Shown here: positions 1 to 7,298 of the stretch, piece by piece | Layout: every line of letters begins with the position of its first letter | Numbering within the stretch: the first letter of the stretch is position 1 | Virus record (IMG/VR): IMGVR_UViG_3300044618_001441 | Span: 1 to 28,259 of that record | Source of the DNA: a virus | Reading direction: 5' to 3' (one strand) | DNA: 28,259 bases | Translations under genes and position numbers: made by a program | Notes under the pieces: model-generated | What the model was told of the DNA's origin: nothing | Seen by the model: the letters and a program-made list of their open reading frames with translations, nothing else | The model's database searches: none

Positions 1-1790
1 GCAAAATTAGGCACAACATATTCGCTAGTATTAGCGATCATTGTTCCTTTTTTACCGCCGCCAAAAGCGAAGTTTGGAATAGAAACTACTTTAGAAGATG
101 AGCTTGCGCCGCCAACTCCACGGCGAACGTCTGCCGCTTCTTGGGATGGAAGATAGCCTCCAGCAGCCTTTTTCGTTACTCCTCTAGCTGTAGCCGTTAA
201 CCCAGCTCCTTGCAATGCTGGCGTAACAGACGCCGAAATAGATTGAATAGTTGATAACGCTTGGATCTGTTTATTGTAAGCGTCTAATAAAATCTGCTCT
301 TGTTTAACTCTATTTCCACTAGAAGCTAAAATTTGATCCATTATACTCTTATTTGAAATAAGAGTGTTTGTCACCGCTTGTTCTAGAGCTTGTCTTTCTT
401 TAACCTTTTGGTTAATGCCAAGAATAGTCTGCAAAGACTCTACGCCGAATACAGCAATATCTCTAGTTAATTTAACGAAGATTGCAGCAATAATCGGCAA
501 TCCTACTTTAAACAATACGTCAGAAAATCCTTTGATAATGCCTCTAGCAAGATCGCCACCTGTATCAGTAGATGATAAAAGTTTGTTGATTGAATCAAGG
601 AAAGAGTTAACGTATCCAACTAATGATTTTAGATTATCATTAAGTCCAATTTTAGCGAGGTTATTCGCCAACTCACCTGCCGATACAGATGCTTGGTTTA
701 GCACCGCATCTAATGTTTTATTTAATTCTACTTGTCTGGCGAAAGCTTCATTAGATGCTCCTAGACTTACTCCAAGAGCTTTAGAGAACTGTCCTTGCGC
801 ATTTCCAATATCTCCTAAAAGCGCAGATAAAATATTGATATTGTATTTACTAGCTACCGCTTCTAAAATTTGAATTCTTTCGCCACCAGATAAATCTTTT
901 AACTTTACGGATAAATCAGTTAAGATAGGAACTACATCTCTTAAATTTCCAGCAGTATCTAAACTCTCAACTCCAACCGCTCTTAAAGCGTTTACAGTTT
1001 CATCACTTCTTACTCTAGTAAAAATTGTTTTTAAAGCGTTACCAATAACAGAGCCGCCACGAGCCGTCTTTTCTTGCGCTACTGTAATTAAACCGTTTAA
1101 TTCGTCAAACGTTACGCCAACTTCTTGAGCAATAGAACCTGCTCTAGCCAAACCGTTTGCCAAATCTTCCGCAGACACAGCAAACGCAGAGTCAACAGCA
1201 ATTAACTTATTAAGAATCTGCGTTGTTGTTATGCCTGCTCCAGAAAAAGAATTAACCGCAGCAGTAAGAGTATCTACTGCGTCTGCTGCGCTAAGTGAAG
1301 TGAATCTCGTTAAAGTTAAAGCGTCGTTGGTTCTCTTAACTGTCTCTTCAACACTTAAACCTTGGCGAGAAAATTCCAAAGCGGCTTTAGCCGCTGTTCC
1401 AAAAGATTGGCTAGTATTTTTTGCGACATTAAACAGAGAATCTCCTAGCTGATCGAGTTGCGCGGCTGACTGTCCGCTTACTGCTCCAATATCTGCCAAA
1501 GCTTTTTCTACTGCAATACCATTATCTAGAATGCTTTTGAAAGCTTGCGATACTGCGTTAAGAATACCAACAGAAGCGCCGAACGCTAATACACGCGCAT
1601 TAGAAGCTGCAATAGATTTTTCAAATTCTGTCGCTAATCCAGTAATCTTTCCAAGAGGTTGATTAAGATTCTTAAATGCCGATGGATCAATGCTTACAGG
1701 CAGATTAATAGTCCCAGCGGCTCTCTTGCCCGCTTCAATAGACTGTTCAAAGCCGACCTGTACTACTGGAATTGGAATTGCTTTAGCCAT
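1..1790 (-). CDS. Tail tape measure protein, TP901 type (C-terminus cut by window edge)
   Basis: The minus-strand frame stays open from ATG at 1790 to base 1, giving 596 codons plus a partial one, so the C-terminus lies outside the window. The start is preceded by AAAGG directly at the ATG and GTGTAAA about 20 nt upstream. Residues ~95-330 resemble the TP901 tape-measure core: alpha-helical, Ala-rich, with an SLSAADAVDTLTAAVNSF-like segment near 165-182. A hydrophobic stretch, roughly residues 423-437 (GLPIIAAIFVKL), could be the membrane-active segment many tape measures carry. Near the cut end the chain becomes Gly-rich and carries two (I/V)PNFA motifs. In this family the protein spans the tail lumen, fixes tail length, and is ejected with DNA. 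It follows the chaperone-like genes, the usual order. The family call is secure; full length is unknown. Confidence 0.87.
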   Translation of the reverse strand, partial: MAKAIPIPVVQVGFEQSIEAGKRAAGTINLPVSIDPSAFKNLNQPLGKITGLATEFEKSIAASNARVLAFGASVGILNAVSQAFKSILDNGIAVEKALADIGAVSGQSAAQLDQLGDSLFNVAKNTSQSFGTAAKAALEFSRQGLSVEETVKRTNDALTLTRFTSLSAADAVDTLTAAVNSFSGAGITTTQILNKLIAVDSAFAVSAEDLANGLARAGSIAQEVGVTFDELNGLITVAQEKTARGGSVIGNALKTIFTRVRSDETVNALRAVGVESLDTAGNLRDVVPILTDLSVKLKDLSGGERIQILEAVASKYNINILSALLGDIGNAQGQFSKALGVSLGASNEAFARQVELNKTLDAVLNQASVSAGELANNLAKIGLNDNLKSLVGYVNSFLDSINKLLSSTDTGGDLARGIIKGFSDVLFKVGLPIIAAIFVKLTRDIAVFGVESLQTILGINQKVKERQALEQAVTNTLISNKSIMDQILASSGNRVKQEQILLDAYNKQIQALSTIQSISASVTPALQGAGLTATARGVTKKAAGGYLPSQEAADVRRGVGGASSSSKVVSIPNFAFGGGKKGTMIANTSEYVVPNF

Positions 1791-1823
1791 CCTTTAACCT
1801 TTTGAGTATTTTACACCCAAAAG

Positions 1824-2822
1824 TTAAGCATCGCCATGTAATTTCATAAGCTCGTCCATATTCAAAACTTTCTTCTCTTTCATTATCTGATTAAGAGATT
1901 TTCCAGAACCGCCCATTTCAGCTATTTCTTCTTTAGAAGCGCCAAATACCATAGAAGCAGAAGCGTCATCGTTCTGCTTAGTTTTAGATTCAAAGTTCTT
2001 TTTGGCTTTAGACTTATCGTTATACTGAAGAAGAGCTTCAGGATTTTGTCTAACATTATCTGGTATGTGCTCTACACTCTCAAAAATATTCTTAAATATC
2101 TTTCCATACAATATCATTCTTGTTTGGAAATCGGTTAAATCTACCATTGGTTTACCAAAGAATTCTGTTGGATAATCTAAAACTAAAAAGTATAAATGAA
2201 AGAAGTCAAGAAGCGTAATCTTTTGCAGATTTATCTCTGCAAACTCTTTCATGTATTCGTTATAGAATAAGATATATTCTATAAGATTCTCGTAAGTCAT
2301 TTCCTCGAAATCTTCCATCGAGAATAGTTTAGTTTTAAACTCTTCATCTTTATAGAAAGATTCGTAAATGATATAATCATTTGACCGATTACCAGCGTAC
2401 TCCTCTGCTGTTTTACCAAGCAGCTCTCTTCTTTGAGTTAATTTAACTATCAGTTTTACTTTTTCTTCTCTTACTTGATCTTCAATAGCTTTTATCTCTT
2501 TGCTTTTAAACAAATTCTTTCTAGTCAAATTCAGCCGCTCAATATAATCTTTAAGCTTTTTTATTTCTTTTTCGTCGTCATCCGTCCAAAACTGATCTAA
2601 CACGCATTGCTTTAAAGCCTCGTCCTCTGTTGGAATTCCTTGTTTTACGGCGTGTTCGTAAAACTCTTGGTATCTATAGTCGAAATAAGATCGCTCAACT
2701 ATTCCCAAATGCTTAATGAAAATAGGGCTACCTCTAAAATTTCTTTTCGAGTAGCCCTTTTTAATTTCAGCGAACAGCAAAAACAGTTTGCTATTACTCA
2801 AACTTTCCTGATTCGATATCAC
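1824..2822 (-). CDS. Putative downstream tail assembly chaperone
   Basis: This is a 332-aa, charged, helical protein with no motif I can assign to an enzyme. The longest reading starts at GTG (2822), inside the last 29 nt of the preceding gene. An in-frame TAG two codons before that GTG rules out a longer form. No good Shine-Dalgarno precedes it. A TTG at 2801 (residue 8) has AGGA a few bases upstream, and frameshift fusion with the upstream gene is another possibility. Residues ~65-140 are strongly charged and may form a coiled coil; ~270-310 is a Lys/Ser/Asn-rich linker. Position (overlapping the upstream ORF, directly before the tape measure) is the classical place of the second tail assembly chaperone, which coats the tape measure during tail polymerisation. 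The role is inferred from context only. Confidence 0.5.
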   Translation of the reverse strand: MISNQESLSNSKLFLLFAEIKKGYSKRNFRGSPIFIKHLGIVERSYFDYRYQEFYEHAVKQGIPTEDEALKQCVLDQFWTDDDEKEIKKLKDYIERLNLTRKNLFKSKEIKAIEDQVREEKVKLIVKLTQRRELLGKTAEEYAGNRSNDYIIYESFYKDEEFKTKLFSMEDFEEMTYENLIEYILFYNEYMKEFAEINLQKITLLDFFHLYFLVLDYPTEFFGKPMVDLTDFQTRMILYGKIFKNIFESVEHIPDNVRQNPEALLQYNDKSKAKKNFESKTKQNDDASASMVFGASKEEIAEMGGSGKSLNQIMKEKKVLNMDELMKLHGDA

Positions 2823-3531
2823 TTTCTAATTTTTCAAAGTCTTCCTTTTTGGCGTTCTTGCTAAAATACCAGAAGGATACGAACGTCATTAACTTACGAA
2901 AAGCTTTTGTATATACAACATCTTCAGTTTCGTCCATAACGTAAAGTTGAGCGAGTTTTTCTTCTGTAGTTAATCCTTTGAACATTGGCTCAATATTGCC
3001 GTTTGGCATAACTTGAGTATGAGCCATATTCAAACAAAACCATCGAATAACATTATTTTGCGCGATAGTGTCTGCGGTGTTGTTAAACAGTGTCAGATTG
3101 TCAGATTCAAGTTGAACGATTCTAGCTTTAGCCGCCAAAATCTTATCAATCAAATCGGTTTCAGCTTCTTTGTTTACGTCTGTTTTTGAAACGACTCTTG
3201 TAAGTTCATTTTGCCAGCTAGTGACAACTGAATAAAGCTTCATAAGCTCTTTAGCGTCATCTTCTGAAAACATTCCGCCTGTGTCGCTATATTTCTTTGT
3301 CAACATACCTTTTGTCAAAATACCTTTCTTTACGCAGTTTGACATCTCAACGCTGTATTGAAGATCGGCGTCTTCCATATTTTTTCTAGAAGGCTGCTTG
3401 ATGATAATGCGCACTGGCACATCTTCTTTTACTTTTTGTGTAACAGTAATCGTTTGACCGTTCTCTTCTTTAGTTTCGGTCTTTTCGACTTCTTTGTTAA
3501 CGGTAATATTGAAGCTAAATAATTCTTTCAT
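2794..3531 (-). CDS. Putative upstream tail assembly chaperone
   Basis: This 245-aa protein starts at ATG 3531, in an ATGA overlap with the stop of the preceding 98-aa gene, which implies translational coupling. Residues ~1-55 look like a beta-rich, Lys/Glu/Val-rich module including a KQPSR segment; the rest is helical, with charged stretches at ~105-145. The acidic C-terminus overlaps the next gene by 29 nt in another frame. Two overlapping ORFs just before a tape measure gene are the hallmark of the tail chaperone pair (G/GT type in lambda), so this would be the first, more abundant partner. I recognise no specific domain, and no canonical -1 slippery heptamer is visible in the overlap, so the assignment is positional. 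Confidence 0.5.
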   Translation of the reverse strand: MKELFSFNITVNKEVEKTETKEENGQTITVTQKVKEDVPVRIIIKQPSRKNMEDADLQYSVEMSNCVKKGILTKGMLTKKYSDTGGMFSEDDAKELMKLYSVVTSWQNELTRVVSKTDVNKEAETDLIDKILAAKARIVQLESDNLTLFNNTADTIAQNNVIRWFCLNMAHTQVMPNGNIEPMFKGLTTEEKLAQLYVMDETEDVVYTKAFRKLMTFVSFWYFSKNAKKEDFEKLESDIESGKFE

Positions 3532-3824
3532 TGTTTAAATGTGTGTTGAAATTCTACTCTGATAACTTCCAAATCGGAAGACATCTTTCTGATTGATTCA
3601 TTGCCCATGTCTAGCACGCGCTTGCGTAGCCAACTCATTTGATCTTCGTCTAAATAGTTTGCTTGGCGCACAACTGGTTTAAAAGAATCTGGGGCAGAGG
3701 TGTATAGCAGAGCAAATTGCCTATCATGTTCATGCTTAATATCTTCTAAAATACCAAGCATCCTCTTGAACAGATCAGAGGTGTTCACCTTAACTTTATC
3801 ATTTAAATATTCTTTGCCTGTCAT
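3528..3824 (-). CDS. Small helical tail-module protein, function unknown
   Basis: This 98-aa protein is predicted almost wholly helical (EYLNDKVKV... LFKRMLGILEDIKHEHDRQ...). There is no signal peptide, membrane segment or recognisable catalytic motif. It heads the minus-strand tail operon: its start at 3824 has AAAGG a few bases upstream and an AT-rich TATATAATAAGG box about 10 nt upstream, and its TGA overlaps the next ATG by 4 nt. The tight coupling to the chaperone-like genes suggests a part in tail assembly or tail completion. The gene is supported by operon structure and start signals rather than by homology that I can name. Confidence 0.6.
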   Translation of the reverse strand: MTGKEYLNDKVKVNTSDLFKRMLGILEDIKHEHDRQFALLYTSAPDSFKPVVRQANYLDEDQMSWLRKRVLDMGNESIRKMSSDLEVIRVEFQHTFKQ

Positions 3825-3877
3825 ATCCTTTTGCCTTATTATATATTACATTTAAAATCCAAAGTGTAAAGTAAAAT
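3825..3877. promoter_or_regulatory. Divergent promoter region between the tail operon and the inverted neck/tube block
   Basis: These 53 nt separate two divergently transcribed units, so both must be promoted from here or from inside the flanking genes. The minus strand carries TGTAA (3850-3846) running into TATATAATAAGG (3845-3834). The plus strand carries GTGTAAA (3864-3870), only 7 nt before the ATG at 3878. These motifs recur upstream of other genes in the window. The function is inferred. Confidence 0.5.
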
Positions 3878-4330
3878 ATGGCGACTTCATACATTTCTGC
3901 TACACAGAAATCTTTTATTAATTCTGCAATGGATGATATCCATGAAACATTCTCGCGTGAAATTACTGTTATTATGAATCCAACAGTTGTTATCATTTCT
4001 ACTTCTCCCACCTACAACAGTTTCTATAAGAGAGATTTAGATAACACAGCGTATAGTAGCTTAACTCCTCAGTCGTTTACATTTAAAGCTAGAATCAAGT
4101 ATGTTTCAAATGAACAAAGCGTGTTTCCGGGTACCTTAGATCAACAAAAAGTTATTTATCCAACAGGTTCTGTTAAAATCAAAGTTCAGTATGACGCTTA
4201 CCTTAAACTAAAAGAAGCTAGAAAAGTTGATCTTGATGGGCGCAGATATTCTATCGCTTCTGATTATAAACCTGTTGGTATGTTTGGCCCACAATACTAT
4301 TCTTTCTTACTGTCTCCTGTTGACGAATAA
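3878..4330 (+). CDS. Putative neck/head-completion protein
   Basis: This 150-aa protein is the first gene of the plus-strand block. The N-terminus (MATSYISATQKSFINSAMDD) is followed by a beta-rich body with alternating hydrophobic strands and a C-terminal FGPQYYSFLLSPVDE. Size, beta content and position ahead of a tail-completion-like gene suggest a head-closure or stopper-type neck protein, but no residue-level signature proves it. The start has no clear Shine-Dalgarno; AAAGTGTAAAGTAAAAT directly precedes it, so a leaderless or near-leaderless transcript is possible. It is separated from the next ATG by only 2 nt, so the two are probably translationally coupled. Confidence 0.5.
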   Translation: MATSYISATQKSFINSAMDDIHETFSREITVIMNPTVVIISTSPTYNSFYKRDLDNTAYSSLTPQSFTFKARIKYVSNEQSVFPGTLDQQKVIYPTGSVKIKVQYDAYLKLKEARKVDLDGRRYSIASDYKPVGMFGPQYYSFLLSPVDE

Positions 4331-4332
4331 TT

Positions 4333-4932
4333 ATGGCGTTTCAATTAGATAAGTCAGTTAAAAGGCAAGTTGCCCAATTAGTTAAAGACGATTTTGAGAA
4401 AAGAATCGAAAGAAATTTTGATAATATTAAATCTCAGATGATTAGAGAGCTAATGAATCATCCTGTAACTAAAGAGATTCAGCAAGGCTCAACAAGCCCA
4501 AACTCAAGTGGCACTTTAAGTGGCTATGGCAATTTGTTTACTTTTATTGGATTTGAATCTGGCTCTTCTCCTATTGACGCTATTAAGCAAGAGTTTGATA
4601 AAACAGTTCTTAGATTTCGCACATTAACTGATGACGGCCCAATTTGGAACATTTATCTGCCAGCTCCAGAAGACATTTGGGACGTTACTCCTATGCCTTG
4701 GGCAGAAGGCAGAAGCTGGGCTAAAGGCATTGAAACTGGCATTTCTGGCGTAGGTTGGTACCTTTATAATCAAAAGAAAAACTATCCGCAGTCTCGTTCT
4801 GGTCCGGCTATTCAAGTTAAATCAAAAAGTTCCTCGAAAGTTCGATTTAAAAATGTAAAATATATTAGCGACATTCTTAGCCGCTACGAAAAGAAATTCT
4901 CTCAACTAGATGAAACCACAATACCAACATAA
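4333..4932 (+). CDS. Putative neck/tail-completion protein
   Basis: This 199-aa protein opens with a long charged amphipathic helix (residues ~5-45), then a Ser/Gly-rich turn (NSSGTLSGYGNLF, ~57-70), and a body with many aromatics (WAEGRSWAKGI, VGWYLYNQKKNYPQSRSG), ending in a helix. This layout resembles small phage neck or tail-completion proteins of the HK97 gp10 kind, in which an N-terminal helix precedes a beta body; that likeness is by eye. It sits 2 nt after its upstream neighbour and overlaps the next gene by 23 nt, consistent with a single co-translated unit. Either head-tail joining or tail completion would fit. Confidence 0.5.
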   Translation: MAFQLDKSVKRQVAQLVKDDFEKRIERNFDNIKSQMIRELMNHPVTKEIQQGSTSPNSSGTLSGYGNLFTFIGFESGSSPIDAIKQEFDKTVLRFRTLTDDGPIWNIYLPAPEDIWDVTPMPWAEGRSWAKGIETGISGVGWYLYNQKKNYPQSRSGPAIQVKSKSSSKVRFKNVKYISDILSRYEKKFSQLDETTIPT

Positions 4933-5755
4933 CGTAGCCACTTCATTCGCTTTGTGGTTTGACCATCACCTTCTTAGCGAAGGCGAAGCTTTCTCAAATC
5001 AAACAGGTAAATTTTATAACTATGAAGATCCAAGAATATCAACTGCCTACAAAGTTTTTGGAAGTTCTCATAAACAATTCGTCTTTGATTCCAGTGTATC
5101 TGGAGCAATTGTTCCCTCTGGCGTATTCGTCAATTCTGTTTTCAAGCCTAGGGGCAGCGGGTTGGTAATGGATTATCTTAATGGCCGCGTTTTAACTACT
5201 GGAGTTGCGGCCACAGCTAATGTTACAGGAGCTTACTCTGTTAAAGATTTTAGCATCTACATGAGCAATGAAGATGAAGACGATCTTATCATTGAGAACA
5301 ATTTTGACGAAAACCTCAAATTTCCTCGTAGCGGAACTTATATTCAGCCTTACGACGAGATTATTCCTGCTGTTTTCATTGTTTCTGATTCTATCAAAAA
5401 CAAACCTTTCTCTTTTGGCGGCGAAGACGAAACTCGCTCTATTATGAAATGCGTTGTTTTCACTGACAATCCATATCACTTAGATGGGGTCTTGTCGCTT
5501 TTTGCGGACACTCAAAAGAAAGTATTTACCGAAAAAGACTTTGGCGAATATCCTTTAACTGAATACGGCGACCTTAAATCTTATCCGTACAATTATAGCG
5601 ATTACTACGCTAACCCAAATCCTTCTGTTGAACTGTTTATAGACGACGTTACTGTGTCTAAACTAAAAGACAGTCGATCAAGATCATCTAACGTAAAAAC
5701 CTATATTGGCTTTATTGATTTTGAAATTACCCAATATAGATACCCTAGAGCATAA
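4910..5755 (+). CDS. Putative tail terminator or neck-associated structural protein
   Basis: This 281-aa protein begins at ATG 4910 within the last 23 nt of the upstream gene, in another frame and without a clear Shine-Dalgarno, so translation probably depends on coupling. The early segment is aromatic-rich (FALWFDHHLLSEGEAF), followed by strand-rich sequence with Gly/Val turns (VSGAIVPSGVFVNSVF) and an acidic patch (SNEDEDDLIIENNFDENLKF, ~residues 118-137). No enzyme motif, transmembrane segment or signal peptide is present. It lies directly upstream of the tail tube gene. In many phages a tail terminator precedes the tube gene, and I use that as the tentative call. It is larger than typical terminators, so a neck or tube-associated accessory protein is also possible. 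It is not a recognisable sheath protein. Confidence 0.42.
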   Translation: MKPQYQHNVATSFALWFDHHLLSEGEAFSNQTGKFYNYEDPRISTAYKVFGSSHKQFVFDSSVSGAIVPSGVFVNSVFKPRGSGLVMDYLNGRVLTTGVAATANVTGAYSVKDFSIYMSNEDEDDLIIENNFDENLKFPRSGTYIQPYDEIIPAVFIVSDSIKNKPFSFGGEDETRSIMKCVVFTDNPYHLDGVLSLFADTQKKVFTEKDFGEYPLTEYGDLKSYPYNYSDYYANPNPSVELFIDDVTVSKLKDSRSRSSNVKTYIGFIDFEITQYRYPRA

Positions 5756-5817
5756 GGATTCCATTTCTAGGCAAAAGAATGTAAAGTATTTAAACCTTCT
5801 CTTAACTTTTAAAAATT
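5756..5817 (+). promoter_or_regulatory. Candidate promoter upstream of the tail tube gene
   Basis: This 62-nt gap in an otherwise overlapping block carries ATGTAAA (5779-5785), a variant of the recurrent GTGTAAA element, 32 nt before the tube ATG. A separate promoter for the most abundantly needed tail protein would make sense. No good Shine-Dalgarno precedes ATG 5818; the immediate upstream sequence is AT-rich (TTTTAAAAATT). Confidence 0.4.
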
Positions 5818-6939
5818 ATGGCACGTAATAGAGTAATTTATCAATCAGAAGCCCTTTTCGTTAGCGACGGTACTCTTGTACCAACAGCTACTCATGCGGC
5901 TAACAAAATCAAGCAGTTGCACCGTGTACAATCGGCCAACTATGGCTTCTCTGTCGCTCGTCAAGATATTAACCAATTTGGTAATCTTGCTCGTATCGAC
6001 GCTATCATCTTGGAACCACCTACCGTTAACCTCGACTTCTCGTATTACCTGACCACAGGTAACAACGAAAGCGCTCTCGGTTTCAGCGTAGGAACTGGCG
6101 TCGGAACAACTTTGTCTTTTATCAGCGGTCTTATTGACTCTACACAGACAAACGACACTGCAACAGTTTCTGGTCGTAACTTCCACATTTTCACCGCTCC
6201 AGAAGGCAATGACGCTGCTGGTTCAGCTGGTTCCACTTTGACTGGTGCCGCTTCTAGCACCATCACAATCGGTAACGGTTTCGTTACCCAATACGGTATC
6301 GAAGCAGCTGTTGGTAGCATTCCTACCGCTTCAGTCACAATTGAAGGTTTGAATATCAATGTTGTTGAAGGCAACAGCGGCACTCTTCCTTCTTTGACTG
6401 TAGAAACCAGCGCAACTGGCTCTAATCAGTTCGTTCTTCCTGCTCCGACCACTGGTGATGTAGGTCTCTCTGCTCTTCGCCCCGGCGACATTACAATGGA
6501 ATTGGTTGATCCAGTTATCGTTGATATGCCAACAGGCGTTGACTCTGGTAATTCCGCTGCGCATATTCAATCTTTCTCGATTGATATTCCAATTGGTCGT
6601 ACCACACTTCAACGTCTCGGCAATCGTTTCGGCTACGCTAAGGTTATCGACTTCCCAGTTGAAGTTACCGTTAACGTTTCCGCTATCGTTGCTGACTTGA
6701 AAGCTGCTGGCAATCTGTTCTCGTTGGTTAACAACGATGATTTCAAGACCTTGAAATTCTCTTTCAGAGACCCAGCTAATGCTGAAAAACTTGTTTACCA
6801 AGTCAGAAATGCCAAGCTCGTTAGTGAAAGCTTGTCTTCTTCGCTCGGTGACAACAAGACAGTTGATCTCGTGTTCACATCGCAGATCGGTGCGCCGCAA
6901 GACTCCACAAACGGTGTCTTCGTTGCTACAGCTTCCTAA
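5818..6939 (+). CDS. Major tail tube protein
   Basis: This 373-aa protein resembles a conserved phage tail-tube type: YQSEALFVSDGT near the start, RVQSANYGFSVARQDINQFG at ~residues 36-55, then IDAIILEPPTVNLDFSYYLT. Tube subunits stack as hexameric rings around the tape measure. The middle (~residues 100-220) is a Gly/Ser/Thr-rich, strand-rich region that may be an inserted surface domain. The C-terminal part (~235-360) returns to a compact beta pattern (HIQSFSIDIPIGRTTLQRLG). Codon choice favours C-ending and CGT codons more than the three genes before it, as expected for an abundant protein. It ends 21 nt before a strong hairpin terminator. The tube call is good; domain borders are rough. 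Confidence 0.75.
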   Translation: MARNRVIYQSEALFVSDGTLVPTATHAANKIKQLHRVQSANYGFSVARQDINQFGNLARIDAIILEPPTVNLDFSYYLTTGNNESALGFSVGTGVGTTLSFISGLIDSTQTNDTATVSGRNFHIFTAPEGNDAAGSAGSTLTGAASSTITIGNGFVTQYGIEAAVGSIPTASVTIEGLNINVVEGNSGTLPSLTVETSATGSNQFVLPAPTTGDVGLSALRPGDITMELVDPVIVDMPTGVDSGNSAAHIQSFSIDIPIGRTTLQRLGNRFGYAKVIDFPVEVTVNVSAIVADLKAAGNLFSLVNNDDFKTLKFSFRDPANAEKLVYQVRNAKLVSESLSSSLGDNKTVDLVFTSQIGAPQDSTNGVFVATAS

Positions 6940-6960
6940 AATAACTAACCCATAAACAAC

Positions 6961-6989
6961 AAAGCCCCGAAGAAATTCGGGGCTTTTTT
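6961..6989 (+). terminator. Rho-independent terminator between convergent units
   Basis: An 11-bp stem (AAAGCCCCGAA with TTCGGGGCTTT) closes on a GAAA loop and is followed by a T run on the plus strand ending at 6989. It lies between the stop of the tail tube gene (6939) and the stop of the minus-strand 99-aa gene (6995). It is therefore placed to stop the plus-strand unit and, with a shorter T run (TTTGTTG), possibly the minus-strand fibre unit as well. Confidence 0.9.
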
Positions 6990-6994
6990 ATTGG

Positions 6995-7294
6995 TTAAGT
7001 ATTAGCTACAAAAGATTCGCCGACTAAAGGAGTTATATAGCTAATCAACAATTGACCAAAGTGCTCTTCTGTTTTATCCCATTTACTATAAGCTTCAGGA
7101 AGTAAAGAACATTTAGTGTAACTGTTGCTGAGTTCTGGAGAAAATAAAGTTTTATTATCTTTGTCGCATATTCTCCAATTGCATAAAGCGGTAACTAATC
7201 CATCGCTTAAAGTAATTTCCTGAATATTATCATACTCTATCCACAAGTCGCCATCTTTAAAATTGTGCAGATTTGATTCTAATTTAATTTTCAT
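6995..7294 (-). CDS. Small protein downstream of the adhesin, unknown (possible fibre-assembly helper)
   Basis: This 99-aa protein is rich in Trp and Cys for its size (DLWIEYDN, LCNWRICDKD). It has an acidic, mixed alpha/beta look and no recognisable motif. ATG 7294 lies 4 nt after the TAA of the glycine-rich adhesin gene, so the two are translationally coupled. It is the last gene of the minus-strand fibre unit, ending 6 nt before the shared terminator region. Small genes directly behind receptor-binding genes are often adhesin chaperones; that is suggested only by position here. It could equally be an accessory gene. Confidence 0.5.
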   Translation of the reverse strand: MKIKLESNLHNFKDGDLWIEYDNIQEITLSDGLVTALCNWRICDKDNKTLFSPELSNSYTKCSLLPEAYSKWDKTEEHFGQLLISYITPLVGESFVANT

Positions 7295-7298
7295 ATTT

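Noticed and set aside
2794-2822. Canonical -1 slippery heptamer in the tail-chaperone overlap
   Set aside because: No X-XXY-YYZ heptamer occurs, and the downstream frame is +1 relative to the upstream one, so simple -1 frameshifting cannot join them.
3799-4011. A 70-aa minus-strand reading frame with hydrophobic segments
   Set aside because: It lies antisense to the first neck gene and overlaps the true start of the 98-aa gene; its hydrophobic look comes from the antisense of beta-strand codons. The divergent promoter signals fit the other arrangement better.
4910-5755. 281-aa protein as a tail sheath
   Set aside because: It is shorter than known sheath proteins and lacks a recognisable C-terminal sheath domain pattern.
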